A stretch of DNA of 64,000 bases from Haloarcula mannanilytica (GTDB taxonomy: Archaea > Halobacteriota > Halobacteria > Halobacteriales > Haloarculaceae), in contig NZ_BIXZ01000010.1 in NCBI RefSeq assembly GCF_005406125.1, positions 1-64,000 on the forward strand, written 5' to 3'. This document shows, piece by piece, positions 26,835-34,977 of this stretch. A model generated the notes under the pieces. It searched no databases, was not told the origin of the DNA, and saw only the letters and a list, made by a program, of their open reading frames with translations. The position numbers and the translations under genes were made by a program. Positions within the stretch are counted from its first letter, which is position 1. Every line of letters starts with the position of its first letter.

Positions 26835-27270
26835 GGGTTACAAAGGTCATATCGACCGTTTTCGTGATTTTACGGTCTGGATTGGACTGGGGATAGACGA
26901 AGTGGCTCTTTGCCCCTGCAAACACCGTGTTGGTCCAGAGCAAACCGCATGAAGGCACCGTGATAGACGGTTCACGACTAATTGATGAAAGCCCTCGTCC
27001 GCTCGACGTCCCGCGACCACCGCTGCGCGCCTCGTCCCTGCGGTGCTTGCGGGGTCGGGGGACGGCCGAGGCGGCCTCGCCCTTTCTGAGTCCGCCAGGC
27101 CGGTAGATGGTTCACTGAGCGACATAGCCGGCTGAACAGGTGTGTACGTAGCGGCCCGCCCCGCTCGCCGCTGCCGCCCTCCGCGTCGCTCGCGACCGAC
27201 CATTCCGGGCGTGCGGGCGCTCTCCGCACCGCCCGCGCCCGTTCCGGGCTAAAATGAATGTGCCCTCGGC
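26835..27270. other. GC-rich stretch without a gene
   Basis: No reading frame here looks coding: translations are Arg/Pro-rich on both strands. Composition is highly GC-rich and repetitive (many CGC and GCG runs). It precedes the block of hairpins at 27271-27516. Confidence 0.5.
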
Positions 27271-27516
27271 GCCAGCGGGTAAGCGCGAGGGGTTGCGCAG
27301 CGTGGCTGCTCACCCCCCACGCTTACTCCGCTGGCCGCTCGCTCCGGGCGGGTCGGCGCGCGGTGCTGGTTGGGGCCACCTCATGCAGGCGCGCTCTCGC
27401 TCGCGCCCGGTAGGGCGCTCGCGAAGGCGCGAGCGAGAGCGCGCAGATGGTTCTGTCGGTCGTTGTCGTCGGAAAACCGCGATGTAGTAGCATCGCGGAG
27501 TCGGCGCGTGAGCGCC
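27271..27516 (+). other. Cluster of four large stem-loops upstream of the ssDNA-binding protein
   Basis: Four inverted repeats follow one another. Arms 27271-27285 and 27320-27335 match over about 15 bp with one bulge. Arms 27389-27407 and 27426-27444 match perfectly over 19 bp. CCGCGATG (27477-27484) pairs with CATCGCGG (27491-27498) around a 6-base loop. GGCGC (27503-27507) pairs with GCGCC (27512-27516) around a GTGA loop. Nothing here encodes protein. The density of structure could mark a transfer origin, a single-strand initiation site or a structured RNA; the sequence does not say which. Confidence 0.6.
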
Positions 27517-27538
27517 TTCGGAATCTGGTGTGATTCCA

Positions 27539-28405
27539 ATGTCTAGTAACAACGCTAGCGGAAAGGTCGTTTCGGTCGATGAACAGGCATTCGAGAAAGC
27601 GGGCGGTCAGGCCGTCGATGAAGACGGCTTCCCGGTCGTCGACGAGACGCCGGAGTTCGAGGCGACGGTCGAGCAGGAGACGCAGGCGAAGGTGGATGCG
27701 AACCACCCGGACGGAATCGCGGACACGAGCCAGGAACGGATTCACGGTGTCACCCTCGAACAGGAGGAGCGCATTCGGGCGCGGGAAGCGGAACTGGAGC
27801 GCATCAGTGCCCAGGCCGAGCTGGGAACGCAGGACGGTCGCGAGCAGCGCACGCGAGAGGTCGTCAGCGAGCAGTGTGGTCGTGACGAGCCGGCGCCGGC
27901 GGAGCGCACGGACCCCCGGGAGAAGCTGACGCAAGACGAACTCGCGGAGGTCAACGAGCAAGCAATGCGGATCAGCGACGAAGTGCAGGGCGGCTGGTCG
28001 AGAGCGGTCGCCGCGAAGCAACTGGCCGAAAAGGTGCAGCGCGGTCAGGACATCACGAAGGCGGTACTGGAAACCCTCGAAGAACTGAAGGCGGCGCCGG
28101 GGGCGATCGTGCCCATCGCGGACGTGCCGGACGTCCCGGTCGGTGAGGTGACGGTCGAAGGTGAAATCACGCAACTCTGGGATCCAAGTGATACATCCAT
28201 CTCTCAGGTCGGGCTAATCGAGGACGACAGTGGAAAAATCAAGTTCACGATTTGGGAGAAATCCCGGAAAACGGTCGTGAGCGAAGGTGAGACGGTCCGG
28301 TTCCGGGCCGTCAAGAAGAACTGGTACCAGGGACGGTGCAGCATCGCCATCACGGGCTGGAGCAGAATCGAATTCCCAGAGCGCGGTCGGTGGTGGGAAG
28401 AGTAG
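27539..28405 (+). CDS. RPA-like OB-fold single-stranded DNA-binding protein
   Basis: 288 residues. A long, charged, helical N-terminal region (to about residue 185) precedes an OB-fold: VPVGEVTVEGEITQLWDPSDTSISQ, GLIEDDSGKIKFTIWEKS, VVSEGETVRFRAVKKNWYQGRCSIAI. This matches haloarchaeal RPA-type nucleic-acid-binding modules. It probably coats single-stranded DNA during replication or transfer. The ATG at 27539 is preferred over an upstream codon at 27530 because it fits the acidic N-terminus. It stands alone after the hairpin block. Confidence 0.75.
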   Translation: MSSNNASGKVVSVDEQAFEKAGGQAVDEDGFPVVDETPEFEATVEQETQAKVDANHPDGIADTSQERIHGVTLEQEERIRAREAELERISAQAELGTQDGREQRTREVVSEQCGRDEPAPAERTDPREKLTQDELAEVNEQAMRISDEVQGGWSRAVAAKQLAEKVQRGQDITKAVLETLEELKAAPGAIVPIADVPDVPVGEVTVEGEITQLWDPSDTSISQVGLIEDDSGKIKFTIWEKSRKTVVSEGETVRFRAVKKNWYQGRCSIAITGWSRIEFPERGRWWEE

Positions 28406-28420
28406 GCAAGCGCGGCGCCG

Positions 28421-28429
28421 TTCTTTTTT
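28421..28429 (+). terminator. T-tract terminator after the ssDNA-binding protein gene
   Basis: TTCTTTTTT follows the stop by about 16 bases, immediately after GCGCGGCGCCG. Oligo-T tracts terminate archaeal transcription. The next 150 bases contain no gene. Confidence 0.5.
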
Positions 28430-28586
28430 CGTGTGTGCCGGACCGGCCCTGACCCCGCCGCCCCACCCTCCGCTCCGTGCTCGCTTCGCTGCGCGCGCAG
28501 CCACGACCTTCGTAAACAGCCAATCACGTCATAACCCGTCCATGCTCCGACAGTCAAGGAGATGAATTCGGAGGGATTGTTGTGGT

Positions 28587-28910
28587 TCAGTCCGTGTTTT
28601 GGTACAGCCGGAAGCCGCTGACAGCGCATCCGAGGAAGGCAATTCCTTCCCAAACTAGAATCTCGATTAGGCCAGTGGTGACAGCTCGCCGCACTGAGGT
28701 GATTCCCCAGAGAGCGGTTGTTCGGCGTAGACTTATCGCTCCCACTGTTTTGATGGCTTCTACTGGTGAGACACCGAGGAGTGCTGATCCGGCGAAGGTG
28801 AGTACTACGAGAAGAGCTAATTGCTGGCGGCCGAACTGGAAGAAGTTGCCGACGGCACTACTGAGATAGGTGTTGATGACGTATCGAATTGTCCCGAGGA
28901 CACCCACCAT
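28587..28910 (-). CDS. Small membrane protein downstream of the metalloprotease
   Basis: 107 residues, unrecognised. Two hydrophobic segments (LALLVVLTFAGSALLGV and ILVWEGIAFLGCAVSGF) flank a basic stretch (SLRRTTALWGITSVRR). It lies 57 bases downstream of the protease gene on the same strand and probably belongs to the same transcript. The whole block to 32011 is AT-richer than the rest of the window, suggesting joint acquisition. Confidence 0.5.
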   Translation of the reverse strand: MVGVLGTIRYVINTYLSSAVGNFFQFGRQQLALLVVLTFAGSALLGVSPVEAIKTVGAISLRRTTALWGITSVRRAVTTGLIEILVWEGIAFLGCAVSGFRLYQNTD

Positions 28911-28967
28911 TTCTTACTTGTCCCATTTCAGACTGAATCGCATAAATTTTCTCACGGATGCAGGGTT

Positions 28968-29624
28968 CTATTGGCCGCCGATCCCTCGCTTACGTGCGAT
29001 CCAGAGAATCAATGATTCGGGCGGGTACTGGATTCGGAGGCGGATCTTGTGAAGGAGTCCAGCATCGGATTCTTCCTTGACCTCGTCAAGTACGGATCGA
29101 TACTGTGATCGTCCGATCTTGGAGATCGCAAAGAGTTCGGCCATTGTCTCATCGATCCAGCAAACAGCTACGAACGGAAGTATGGCGGCGATAGTGATCC
29201 CGATCCCTATAATCAGGTAGGCAGGTAGCATCACCGTAGAGGGTGCGAACTGGAAAGCTGCAACGAGTGTGCGTGGTAAGGCCATTATCCCGGCGAGGAA
29301 GAGCAGGCCGAATGTTAGGTAGAATGCCCAGAATAGGGCCCTCCCGATGAATCCCATCTGGTCGTGGCCAACCTCATGCAGAAAGACGTAGTCGACGACA
29401 TCTACTGAGAAGTCCTCCTTGGCTTGTTCGTTCATCAAGAAGGTGCCGAGCGGAGAGTAGTCTCCCATCCGTTTGCTCTCGTCGTGGAACCAGTACACGG
29501 TCCGTGAGATCCCGCTGGCAGAGTATTCCCCGGTTTCGGTGACTCCTCCCCGGTTCTTTGCGTAGAGTCGAGTCAGCCCGGACTGTATTTTCCCGAACAC
29601 GACCACGTAGCACCGTCTTGGCAA
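28968..29624 (-). CDS. M48-like membrane zinc metalloprotease
   Basis: 218 residues. The zinc motif HEVGH (residues 83-87) is preceded by a strand (VVDYVFL) and followed by membrane segments (ALFWAFYLTFGLLFLAGIMAL and MLPAYLIIGIGITIAAILPFVAV). After them, WIDETMAELF (residues 157-164) supplies the downstream Glu ligand of the M48/HtpX type. The active site would face the cytoplasm. TTG at 29624 is used; a TATA-like TTTAAATA about 22 bases upstream makes it nearly leaderless. The GTG at 29606 is an alternative. Neighbouring HEPN and nuclease genes suggest a defence island. Confidence 0.65.
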   Translation of the reverse strand: MPRRCYVVVFGKIQSGLTRLYAKNRGGVTETGEYSASGISRTVYWFHDESKRMGDYSPLGTFLMNEQAKEDFSVDVVDYVFLHEVGHDQMGFIGRALFWAFYLTFGLLFLAGIMALPRTLVAAFQFAPSTVMLPAYLIIGIGITIAAILPFVAVCWIDETMAELFAISKIGRSQYRSVLDEVKEESDAGLLHKIRLRIQYPPESLILWIARKRGIGGQ

Positions 29625-29690
29625 ATGTATATGAGAAGCTGGTATTTAAACGAACTGACGGTGATGGTCACCGGATTCCTGAGCCTTTGG

Positions 29691-31457
29691 TTACGTGAGC
29701 GGACCGCCGTTGACGTAGAGATATTTGGATGGATGGCCGAATTTCGCTACGAAAGGGGTGGGTCTGAGCTGGTAGCCGATCCGGAGGATGTCTACTATTG
29801 GCATGACGGCGTTGATGTGGTGGTCCTGTCCTATCCGCAGGTGACCGTGCGCTGTCCGGTTTCTCATGTTGCCGTCGGCGGTTTCTCCGGTTTTCTCGTT
29901 GTACGCGTACTCGATGTATTCCTGAAATTCCTCTCCTGCGTGGGTGTCGATCTGGGATATGAGTGGTGTGAGTGTTCTTGTACCGGTACCGCCGTCCATT
30001 TGCCGGACTACGTCGTCTCCGAGATCGTTCAGTAGTTCGTAGAGGGTTGATTCAAGTCGGGGGATGCTGATGTGGATGGAGGCTGCGTATTCTTTGTCAA
30101 AAAGGTGGTTGACGGCATCCGTAAGGTACCAGATGGTGTGGTTGGAAAGCCCCGAGATCATGTTCAGTAGACGGAAGAAGTCCCGTTCCCGAAGCCATCC
30201 TTCTTCGATCAGTCTGATCACCGCTCCGGAGATCACTACATGGGATTGGAGTAGGTCTTGAGCGTAGTCCTGAGTGATGTCGTCGTCAGGACCGACCTGA
30301 GTGAGGTGGCCTGACAGCTGCGGGTGAAGGTTGTCTACGTGATCGATGAGCGAGAAGTCCTCCGGGTCCTGTTCTCCGAACGGTGGGAGCAGCTCGAACT
30401 CGTTTACAAGCCAGTAGAGTGCCTTCGTAGGGTTGTCGTAGACTGCGATATTTTTGAAAATGTCCTGAAGAGTTTCTGACTGTGCTTTCAGCGTTCCTGG
30501 GGCTGCTTTCTGGATTTTCTGCCCGGAGTTCTTCAGCTCTCGTCCGCCTTCCCGGATCGAGTCCTGCATCTCGTTCTTCCACTCCACCTTCTCATCGTCG
30601 TCCAGCGTTTCGGATACGATCGGGTCACGAAGAGCCTCGTCGATTATATTACCTTTCAGTAAGGCGTCTCGCTCGCCTTGTGTTTCGACGTATCGCCAGT
30701 ATTCTTCCGTGTATCTCCGTTTAAGATCGGCGTCGTGGATATCGAGTGCTCTTCCGATCTCGATGGCTTTTCCCAGGAAATCGCGGCAGGCGTTCTGGTC
30801 GGTGACGTTCTCCCCCAGTTCGTCGTCTTCCTGTCTATACCGGTTCGCACGGACGATGCAAATCACAAAGAGCCGTTGGAGTAGACCTCGGTCGAAGGAT
30901 TTGTCAGGGCCCGTGTGTTCGAGTACGAGGTCTATCGTTTCCTCGAATCCTGTTCTCGTGCCTTTCTCCTCTTCGTAGTATCTGTCGTCCAAGAAGTCGA
31001 CGGCGGTGGAGAGTTCAGACGAGTTGTCGTGAGATAGTTTGGCTTGGAGGGCGACCAGTTCCTGAAGAGATCTGACGATGATCGAATCGTGCTCCTCCCT
31101 TAGTCCCTGCTGAAGAGATTTGCTGAGGAGATGTTTCGCGGCTCGTGCGTGGTCGTATGATCCATTGTTGACCTTCCACTGGCGCAGGGCTTCGATTGCT
31201 GCTATCAGAGGGTGGAGATGGGATATCGGCCCTAAGTTTTCTGGGATCTTCTCGTTCGCTGTCTCTGGGTTGTCGTCGATGAACCGGATAAAGATCTCTA
31301 AGTCGGAGGTGAAGCTAAAGGCTTCTCTGGGTTCTTCTTCAGCCTTCTCCCAATGTTCCTGTATAGTCTCTGTAGAAGGCACGTAGACGTACATCAGCGC
31401 TTGATTTTCATTATATCTTCCGTAGGTGTTTACTGATCTGGATTGTCTTCTGTCCAC
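29691..31457 (-). CDS. DUF4209-type protein with RNxxxHG motif (HEPN-like RNase candidate)
   Basis: 588 residues. A long all-helical N-terminal region is followed by a C-terminal domain carrying RNRTAHG (Arg 532 to Gly 538). This matches the invariant RNxxxHG signature of DUF4209. The R-N-x-x-x-H pattern is also the catalytic motif of HEPN ribonucleases, so RNA cleavage during an abortive response is plausible; that is inference. The upstream nuclease-like gene and the downstream protease lie on the same strand. A second possible start is the Met at residue 22 (MYVYVPSTETI). Confidence 0.65.
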   Translation of the reverse strand: MDRRQSRSVNTYGRYNENQALMYVYVPSTETIQEHWEKAEEEPREAFSFTSDLEIFIRFIDDNPETANEKIPENLGPISHLHPLIAAIEALRQWKVNNGSYDHARAAKHLLSKSLQQGLREEHDSIIVRSLQELVALQAKLSHDNSSELSTAVDFLDDRYYEEEKGTRTGFEETIDLVLEHTGPDKSFDRGLLQRLFVICIVRANRYRQEDDELGENVTDQNACRDFLGKAIEIGRALDIHDADLKRRYTEEYWRYVETQGERDALLKGNIIDEALRDPIVSETLDDDEKVEWKNEMQDSIREGGRELKNSGQKIQKAAPGTLKAQSETLQDIFKNIAVYDNPTKALYWLVNEFELLPPFGEQDPEDFSLIDHVDNLHPQLSGHLTQVGPDDDITQDYAQDLLQSHVVISGAVIRLIEEGWLRERDFFRLLNMISGLSNHTIWYLTDAVNHLFDKEYAASIHISIPRLESTLYELLNDLGDDVVRQMDGGTGTRTLTPLISQIDTHAGEEFQEYIEYAYNEKTGETADGNMRNRTAHGHLRIGQDHHINAVMPIVDILRIGYQLRPTPFVAKFGHPSKYLYVNGGPLT

Positions 31458-31561
31458 ATATATCCGATATGCTGCTTAGTTCTTAGGCTATTGTCGTAAA
31501 ACGTGGGAATATGGTATGGGCAAGAATCCAGCTGATGAAAGTGGGCGTCTTGAGACCGCTG

Positions 31562-32011
31562 TTACAACTCTTCATAGTATACTTCCCCGGATTCTCTGAT
31601 CTGCTCCACTTCGTCGTCCTCGATTGAACTCTGTGGGATATAGCTCCACACTTCGACATCGTCCATCAGGCCACCGTAGTGGTCGACGTAGTATTCGGCG
31701 AAACTTTTGCCGTCGCTGTCTCTGAAGTCGTCTTGTATCACGATCATTTTCCGTTCTGCTTCAACGCGGCTCAGAAATAGCAGAGTCTCGTTCAGAGTGG
31801 ATATCTTGGCAGGAGGAATATCTTCGCCATTAACCCAAGTGTAGCTCTTGCATTCGATGACGATCTCTCCATCTTTCGAGACCGAATCGAACTTATGGAC
31901 TTGTTCTTGACCGACTCGCCATTCCTTTTCCCGGAAGAAACTCCGTCCGAAATACTGCTCAAAGTAGCGATTTACCCGGTCTTCGAATGCTCTCCAGTCG
32001 ACCCGCTCCAT
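31562..32011 (-). CDS. PD-(D/E)xK nuclease-like protein
   Basis: 149 residues. The motif FDSVSKDGEIVIECKSYTW has the nuclease core spacing (Asp 42, Glu 53, Lys 55), preceded by a helix beginning FEDRVNRYFEQYF, as in Mrr/REase-like folds. The C-terminal half has a strand RKMIVIQDD and an acidic tail. It is the first gene of the minus-strand AT-rich block shared with the HEPN and protease genes. No methyltransferase is nearby. Confidence 0.6.
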   Translation of the reverse strand: MERVDWRAFEDRVNRYFEQYFGRSFFREKEWRVGQEQVHKFDSVSKDGEIVIECKSYTWVNGEDIPPAKISTLNETLLFLSRVEAERKMIVIQDDFRDSDGKSFAEYYVDHYGGLMDDVEVWSYIPQSSIEDDEVEQIRESGEVYYEEL

Positions 32012-32149
32012 AGAGCTATCTCAAATATCCTGGAACAATAAAATGGCACATATTTTGAGTAGTAGACTGCTTGCTATATACGGTGTCTCGTGTTGAGCGA
32101 GGTCTTCTGCGCCCGGAATAGGCACTTCAGTCCCGCGTAGAGTCTATTT

Positions 32150-32170
32150 ACCCCTGAATGGGTGAGGGGC
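32150..32170 (+). promoter_or_regulatory. Stem-loop leader element, copy 2 (before tfb)
   Basis: CCCC (32151-32154) and GGGG (32166-32169) enclose the 11-base loop TGAATGGGTGA. It lies 39 bases before the ATG at 32209 and argues against the upstream ATG at 32158, which falls inside the element. Confidence 0.6.
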
Positions 32171-32208
32171 GCGCCGAACTGGCGGGTTCCCGAAACACGG
32201 TGAGACCG

Positions 32209-33135
32209 ATGGCAACCAGAGACATCTACGAGAGCGGATTCGACGAGGACGTCCGAACGGAATCAAGTGCGAACCAATGCCCCGAGTGCGACGGCCGAGT
32301 CACCACGAACGCGGTCGAAACGGTCTGCGAGGACTGTGGCCTGGTCATCGACGAACAGCGCATCGATCACGGGCCGGAGTGGCGGGCGTACGACGACAAG
32401 GAGCGCGAGCGAACGGGTGCTCCACTCACTGCGGCCCGCCACGATCACGGCCTGTCGACGGAAATCGGTCGGGGTACCGACGCGAACGGGAACGAGATCT
32501 CCGGGCAGAAGCGACGGCGACTCGCTCGGATGCGCCGTGAGCAGACACGTGGTCGCTGGCGGTCGAAAGCGGAACGGAATCTCGCCCACGGGCTGGGCGA
32601 AGTGCGTCGGTTAGCGAGTGCCCTCGAACTCTCCGATTCGGTCCGCGACCAGGCGTGTCAGCTCTTCCGGAGCGCCCAGAACGAAGATCTGCTTCGAGGC
32701 AGATCCATCGAGGCCATCGCCGCGGCCAGCGTCTACGGAGCCTGCCGGTGCAACGGTCTCTCGCGGTTATTGGACGACGTCAGCGAGATGGCCCGCGTTG
32801 CGGAGTCACGGGTCACGAACGCGTACAAAACGCTGAACGAAGAGCTGGGCCTTCCCGCCGAGCCCGTCTCCCCCAGCATGTTCGTGCCGCGCCTCGCCTC
32901 GGACCTCGAGTGTCCGGACAGGATCCGACAGCGGGCCCGAACGCTCGCGGAGCAGGCCGAGGAGCGCGGCGTCACGACGGGCGTCCACCCGGCCGGATTC
33001 GCCGCGGCCTGCCTCTACAAGGCCGGTCACGAGGAGGGCCGATGGCTGACGCAATCCGAGGCCGCGGACGTGGCGAACGCCTCGAAGGCGACTGTCCGGG
33101 CACACCGGGATACGTTGGAGAAACAGGTCGCCTGA
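32209..33135 (+). CDS. tfb: Transcription initiation factor B (TFB)
   Basis: 308 residues. The N-terminal zinc ribbon has CPEC (Cys 24, 27) and CEDC (Cys 40, 43). The B-finger region reads EWRAYDDKERERTGAP. Two cyclin repeats follow, starting about 125 (RLASALELSDSVRDQACQLF) and about 225 (RLASDLECPDRIRQRARTL), the second ending in a helix-turn-helix (TQSEAADVANASKATVRAHRD). TFB recruits RNA polymerase to TATA-TBP complexes. Haloarchaea use several TFBs, and this copy may adjust promoter choice on the element. The start was set by the leader element and the GGTGAG site 5 bases before the ATG. Confidence 0.9.
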   Translation: MATRDIYESGFDEDVRTESSANQCPECDGRVTTNAVETVCEDCGLVIDEQRIDHGPEWRAYDDKERERTGAPLTAARHDHGLSTEIGRGTDANGNEISGQKRRRLARMRREQTRGRWRSKAERNLAHGLGEVRRLASALELSDSVRDQACQLFRSAQNEDLLRGRSIEAIAAASVYGACRCNGLSRLLDDVSEMARVAESRVTNAYKTLNEELGLPAEPVSPSMFVPRLASDLECPDRIRQRARTLAEQAEERGVTTGVHPAGFAAACLYKAGHEEGRWLTQSEAADVANASKATVRAHRDTLEKQVA

Positions 33136-33229
33136 GGCAGATCACTGTCTCTCCGTCTGTACTGTACATCGTTCTATCCACGCTACGATTTAAACACGAA
33201 GACGAGCCATGTTCTCTGTAGACTACTCC

Positions 33230-34111
33230 ATGAACGGTCGTTACTCCGACTTCGAGGAACTGCGGCCGACCGGCGAGGCGTCCCACGTACCGGATACGAG
33301 GCTGGACGACGTGTGTGAAGGTGACCCCCGACGGCAACGCGTCGCAACGAGCTCTGGTGGCTATCCCGATGCGCCGACGGTCACCGACGGCGAGTGCCGG
33401 TCCTGTGGGACGTCAGTCCCAGACGGCCAGACGAAATGCCGATTCTGCCTCACTAACCATCTCGGAAATGACGCGAATAGCACGGGCGAGACAGCGTCGA
33501 CGACGGTCCTCGGCATCGTCCACCTAGTCGTCGAATCGACCACGTTCTACGGCGCCGTCGCGAAGGGCGGCGCCGCGGCGAACCTCCTCTCTGCCAGCGA
33601 GGCGGAGCCGGCCGTCGACGACTACACACTCATCTACGACCTCGACGAGGCGCCGGCGCGCCAGCTGGCCGAGCAATGGCCCTCACTCCCTGAAGCGGTA
33701 CAGGTGTCGTCAGAGGAGGGAGAGCAGCTTCTCAGTGCCGCCCGTGACCAGACTGGGTGGCACGGGCAGGAAGCGTCGGAGGGTCAGGAGCAGGCCCCGA
33801 CGCGGCTCTACGACCAGCGAGGGAACGGCATCCGCGACGAATCGCGTCTCGCAACGATCCTCGACGACGCCGACGACGCGGTGTGGCTGGTTCCAGCGAT
33901 CGCGCTGACCGAATCTCCTGCCGAGGCTGTGGCTGATCGCCAGGTATCGTCGGTGCCGACGACGCAGAACCTCGACTGTCAAACCTGTGGTCGGACGACC
34001 GACCATCGGTTCAAGACCCACGAGTCGGTCCCAGATGAGGCGTGGTCGGGACAACCAATCTGGGAGTGCCAGGTGTGTGGCTCGGCTCGTTACGGCCCCA
34101 GTCTCGAGTAG
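33230..34111 (+). CDS. Hypothetical protein with two zinc ribbons
   Basis: 293 residues. An N-terminal CRSCGTSVPDGQTKCRFC ribbon and a C-terminal CQTCGRTT...CQVCGS ribbon flank a middle region without known motifs. A TATA-like TTTAAAC near 33190 would start transcription around 33215, so the ATG at 33230 (MNGRYSDFEELRP) is preferred to the one at 33209. It follows tfb in the same direction but has its own promoter. The paired ribbons suggest nucleic-acid or protein binding. Confidence 0.6.
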   Translation: MNGRYSDFEELRPTGEASHVPDTRLDDVCEGDPRRQRVATSSGGYPDAPTVTDGECRSCGTSVPDGQTKCRFCLTNHLGNDANSTGETASTTVLGIVHLVVESTTFYGAVAKGGAAANLLSASEAEPAVDDYTLIYDLDEAPARQLAEQWPSLPEAVQVSSEEGEQLLSAARDQTGWHGQEASEGQEQAPTRLYDQRGNGIRDESRLATILDDADDAVWLVPAIALTESPAEAVADRQVSSVPTTQNLDCQTCGRTTDHRFKTHESVPDEAWSGQPIWECQVCGSARYGPSLE

Positions 34112-34130
34112 GGTCAGTGCTGGGAGTGAA

Positions 34131-34172
34131 TTAACCAACACCATGCGAGTAGCGTCGAGGTTCGTTGGTTAA
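34131..34172 (+). repeat. Dispersed inverted repeat, copy 3
   Basis: TTAACCAACA (34131-34140) and CGTTGGTTAA (34163-34172); one outer mismatch, 22-base spacer. It lies about 50 bases upstream of a stem-loop leader and the gene at 34250. Confidence 0.85.
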
Positions 34173-34222
34173 GGCCGTGATCTCCTGCAAGCCCGACGCC
34201 AGTCTCGATGGGGAGTCTTTCC

Positions 34223-34244
34223 GCGCCGGCGAGCGGTGAGGCGC
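34223..34244 (+). promoter_or_regulatory. Stem-loop leader element, copy 3
   Basis: GCGCC (34223-34227) pairs with GGCGC (34240-34244) around the 12-base loop GGCGAGCGGTGA, preceded by a short T-tract (GTCTTT). The loop's GGTGA lies 11 bases before the ATG at 34250 and could itself be the ribosome-binding site. The element overlaps the frame of the alternative ATG at 34208, so 34250 is preferred. Confidence 0.6.
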
Positions 34245-34249
34245 TTCCG

Positions 34250-34438
34250 ATGGAGCAAGAGTTCAAACAGGGCTACCGGATGCACCGCGTACTCAGCAAT
34301 CTCAACCGACTCGACGTCGATCGATTGGACGACGCGGATCGAGAGCGAGTCGAGACCGCGAGAGACCTCCTGGAGGAGGTGAGCCTTCTCACTCGGCCGG
34401 GCGACGGAGCCGGGGCGGACGCCCACGCAGATTCCTAA
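34250..34438 (+). CDS. Small helical hypothetical protein
   Basis: 62 residues: MEQEFKQGYRMHRVLSNLNRL, then an amphipathic helix (DDADRERVETARDLLEEV) and an acidic tail. No domain is recognised. The start was chosen from the leader element and the GGTGA site; the ATG at 34208 would give a Ser/Ala/Pro-rich extension. Confidence 0.55.
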   Translation: MEQEFKQGYRMHRVLSNLNRLDVDRLDDADRERVETARDLLEEVSLLTRPGDGAGADAHADS

Positions 34439-34485
34439 CTGGCGTCGCCGAACACGCCCAGGGAGGCAGATCTCGCGTCGGTTTA

Positions 34486-34512
34486 TCGCCCCCGATAGGG
34501 GTGCGGGGGCGA
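34486..34512 (+). promoter_or_regulatory. Stem-loop leader element, copy 4
   Basis: TCGCCCCC (34486-34493) pairs perfectly over 8 bp with GGGGGCGA (34505-34512) around the loop GATAGGGGTGC. This is the longest stem in the family. The ATG at 34530 is 17 bases after it. Confidence 0.75.
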
Positions 34513-34529
34513 CCCCGTGAAGTCCAGAC

Positions 34530-34910
34530 ATGGCGACACTGCAAGCTGCGACGACGTCGACTGGCGCGATCGTATCGGATCCGCAGGCAGTCCGCGAGCT
34601 CTGTGAGAGCTACTGCTTCGGGACGCTCGACTGGGAAGTGACCGAAGACGGAGAGCTCACCATCTGGGGGTACGACGACTTCGAGGTGTACGAGGCGCGG
34701 GAGAACGGCCTGCCGGACTACGAAGGCGGGATCGTGACCCACGAATTCCTGCGAGAACTCGCCGACCATCTCGAAGCTGACGAGGAACTCGATATCCAGA
34801 CAGCGGGGTTCACCAAGTGCCGCTTTCCCGTGCTGGCGAAGCGGTACGTCGTTCGCGACGACGAAGTTCTCCACGCGGACCTCAGTTCCCCCGACCCGAT
34901 CGACGAGTAG
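34530..34910 (+). CDS. Hypothetical acidic protein
   Basis: 126 residues, single domain by appearance, with strands (GTLDWEVTEDGELTIWGYDDFEVYE) and a helix (THEFLREL ADHLEADEEL). No family is recognised and no catalytic motif stands out. It stands alone between two stem-loop leaders, a pattern typical of the one-gene cassettes in this part of the window. Confidence 0.6.
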   Translation: MATLQAATTSTGAIVSDPQAVRELCESYCFGTLDWEVTEDGELTIWGYDDFEVYEARENGLPDYEGGIVTHEFLRELADHLEADEELDIQTAGFTKCRFPVLAKRYVVRDDEVLHADLSSPDPIDE

Positions 34911-34920
34911 AGTTGTTCGT

Positions 34921-34940
34921 CCCCCGGGAGGGGTGCGGGG
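34921..34940 (+). promoter_or_regulatory. Stem-loop leader element, copy 5
   Basis: CCCC (34921-34924) pairs with GGGG (34937-34940) around a loop containing GGGAGGGGTGC; the inner AGGGG offers an alternative pairing. A conventional GAGGTGATT ribosome-binding site follows, before the ATG at 34978. Confidence 0.6.
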
Positions 34941-34977
34941 CGATCCAGTCGCGGTCGCCCCGTGAGGTGATTGCTCG

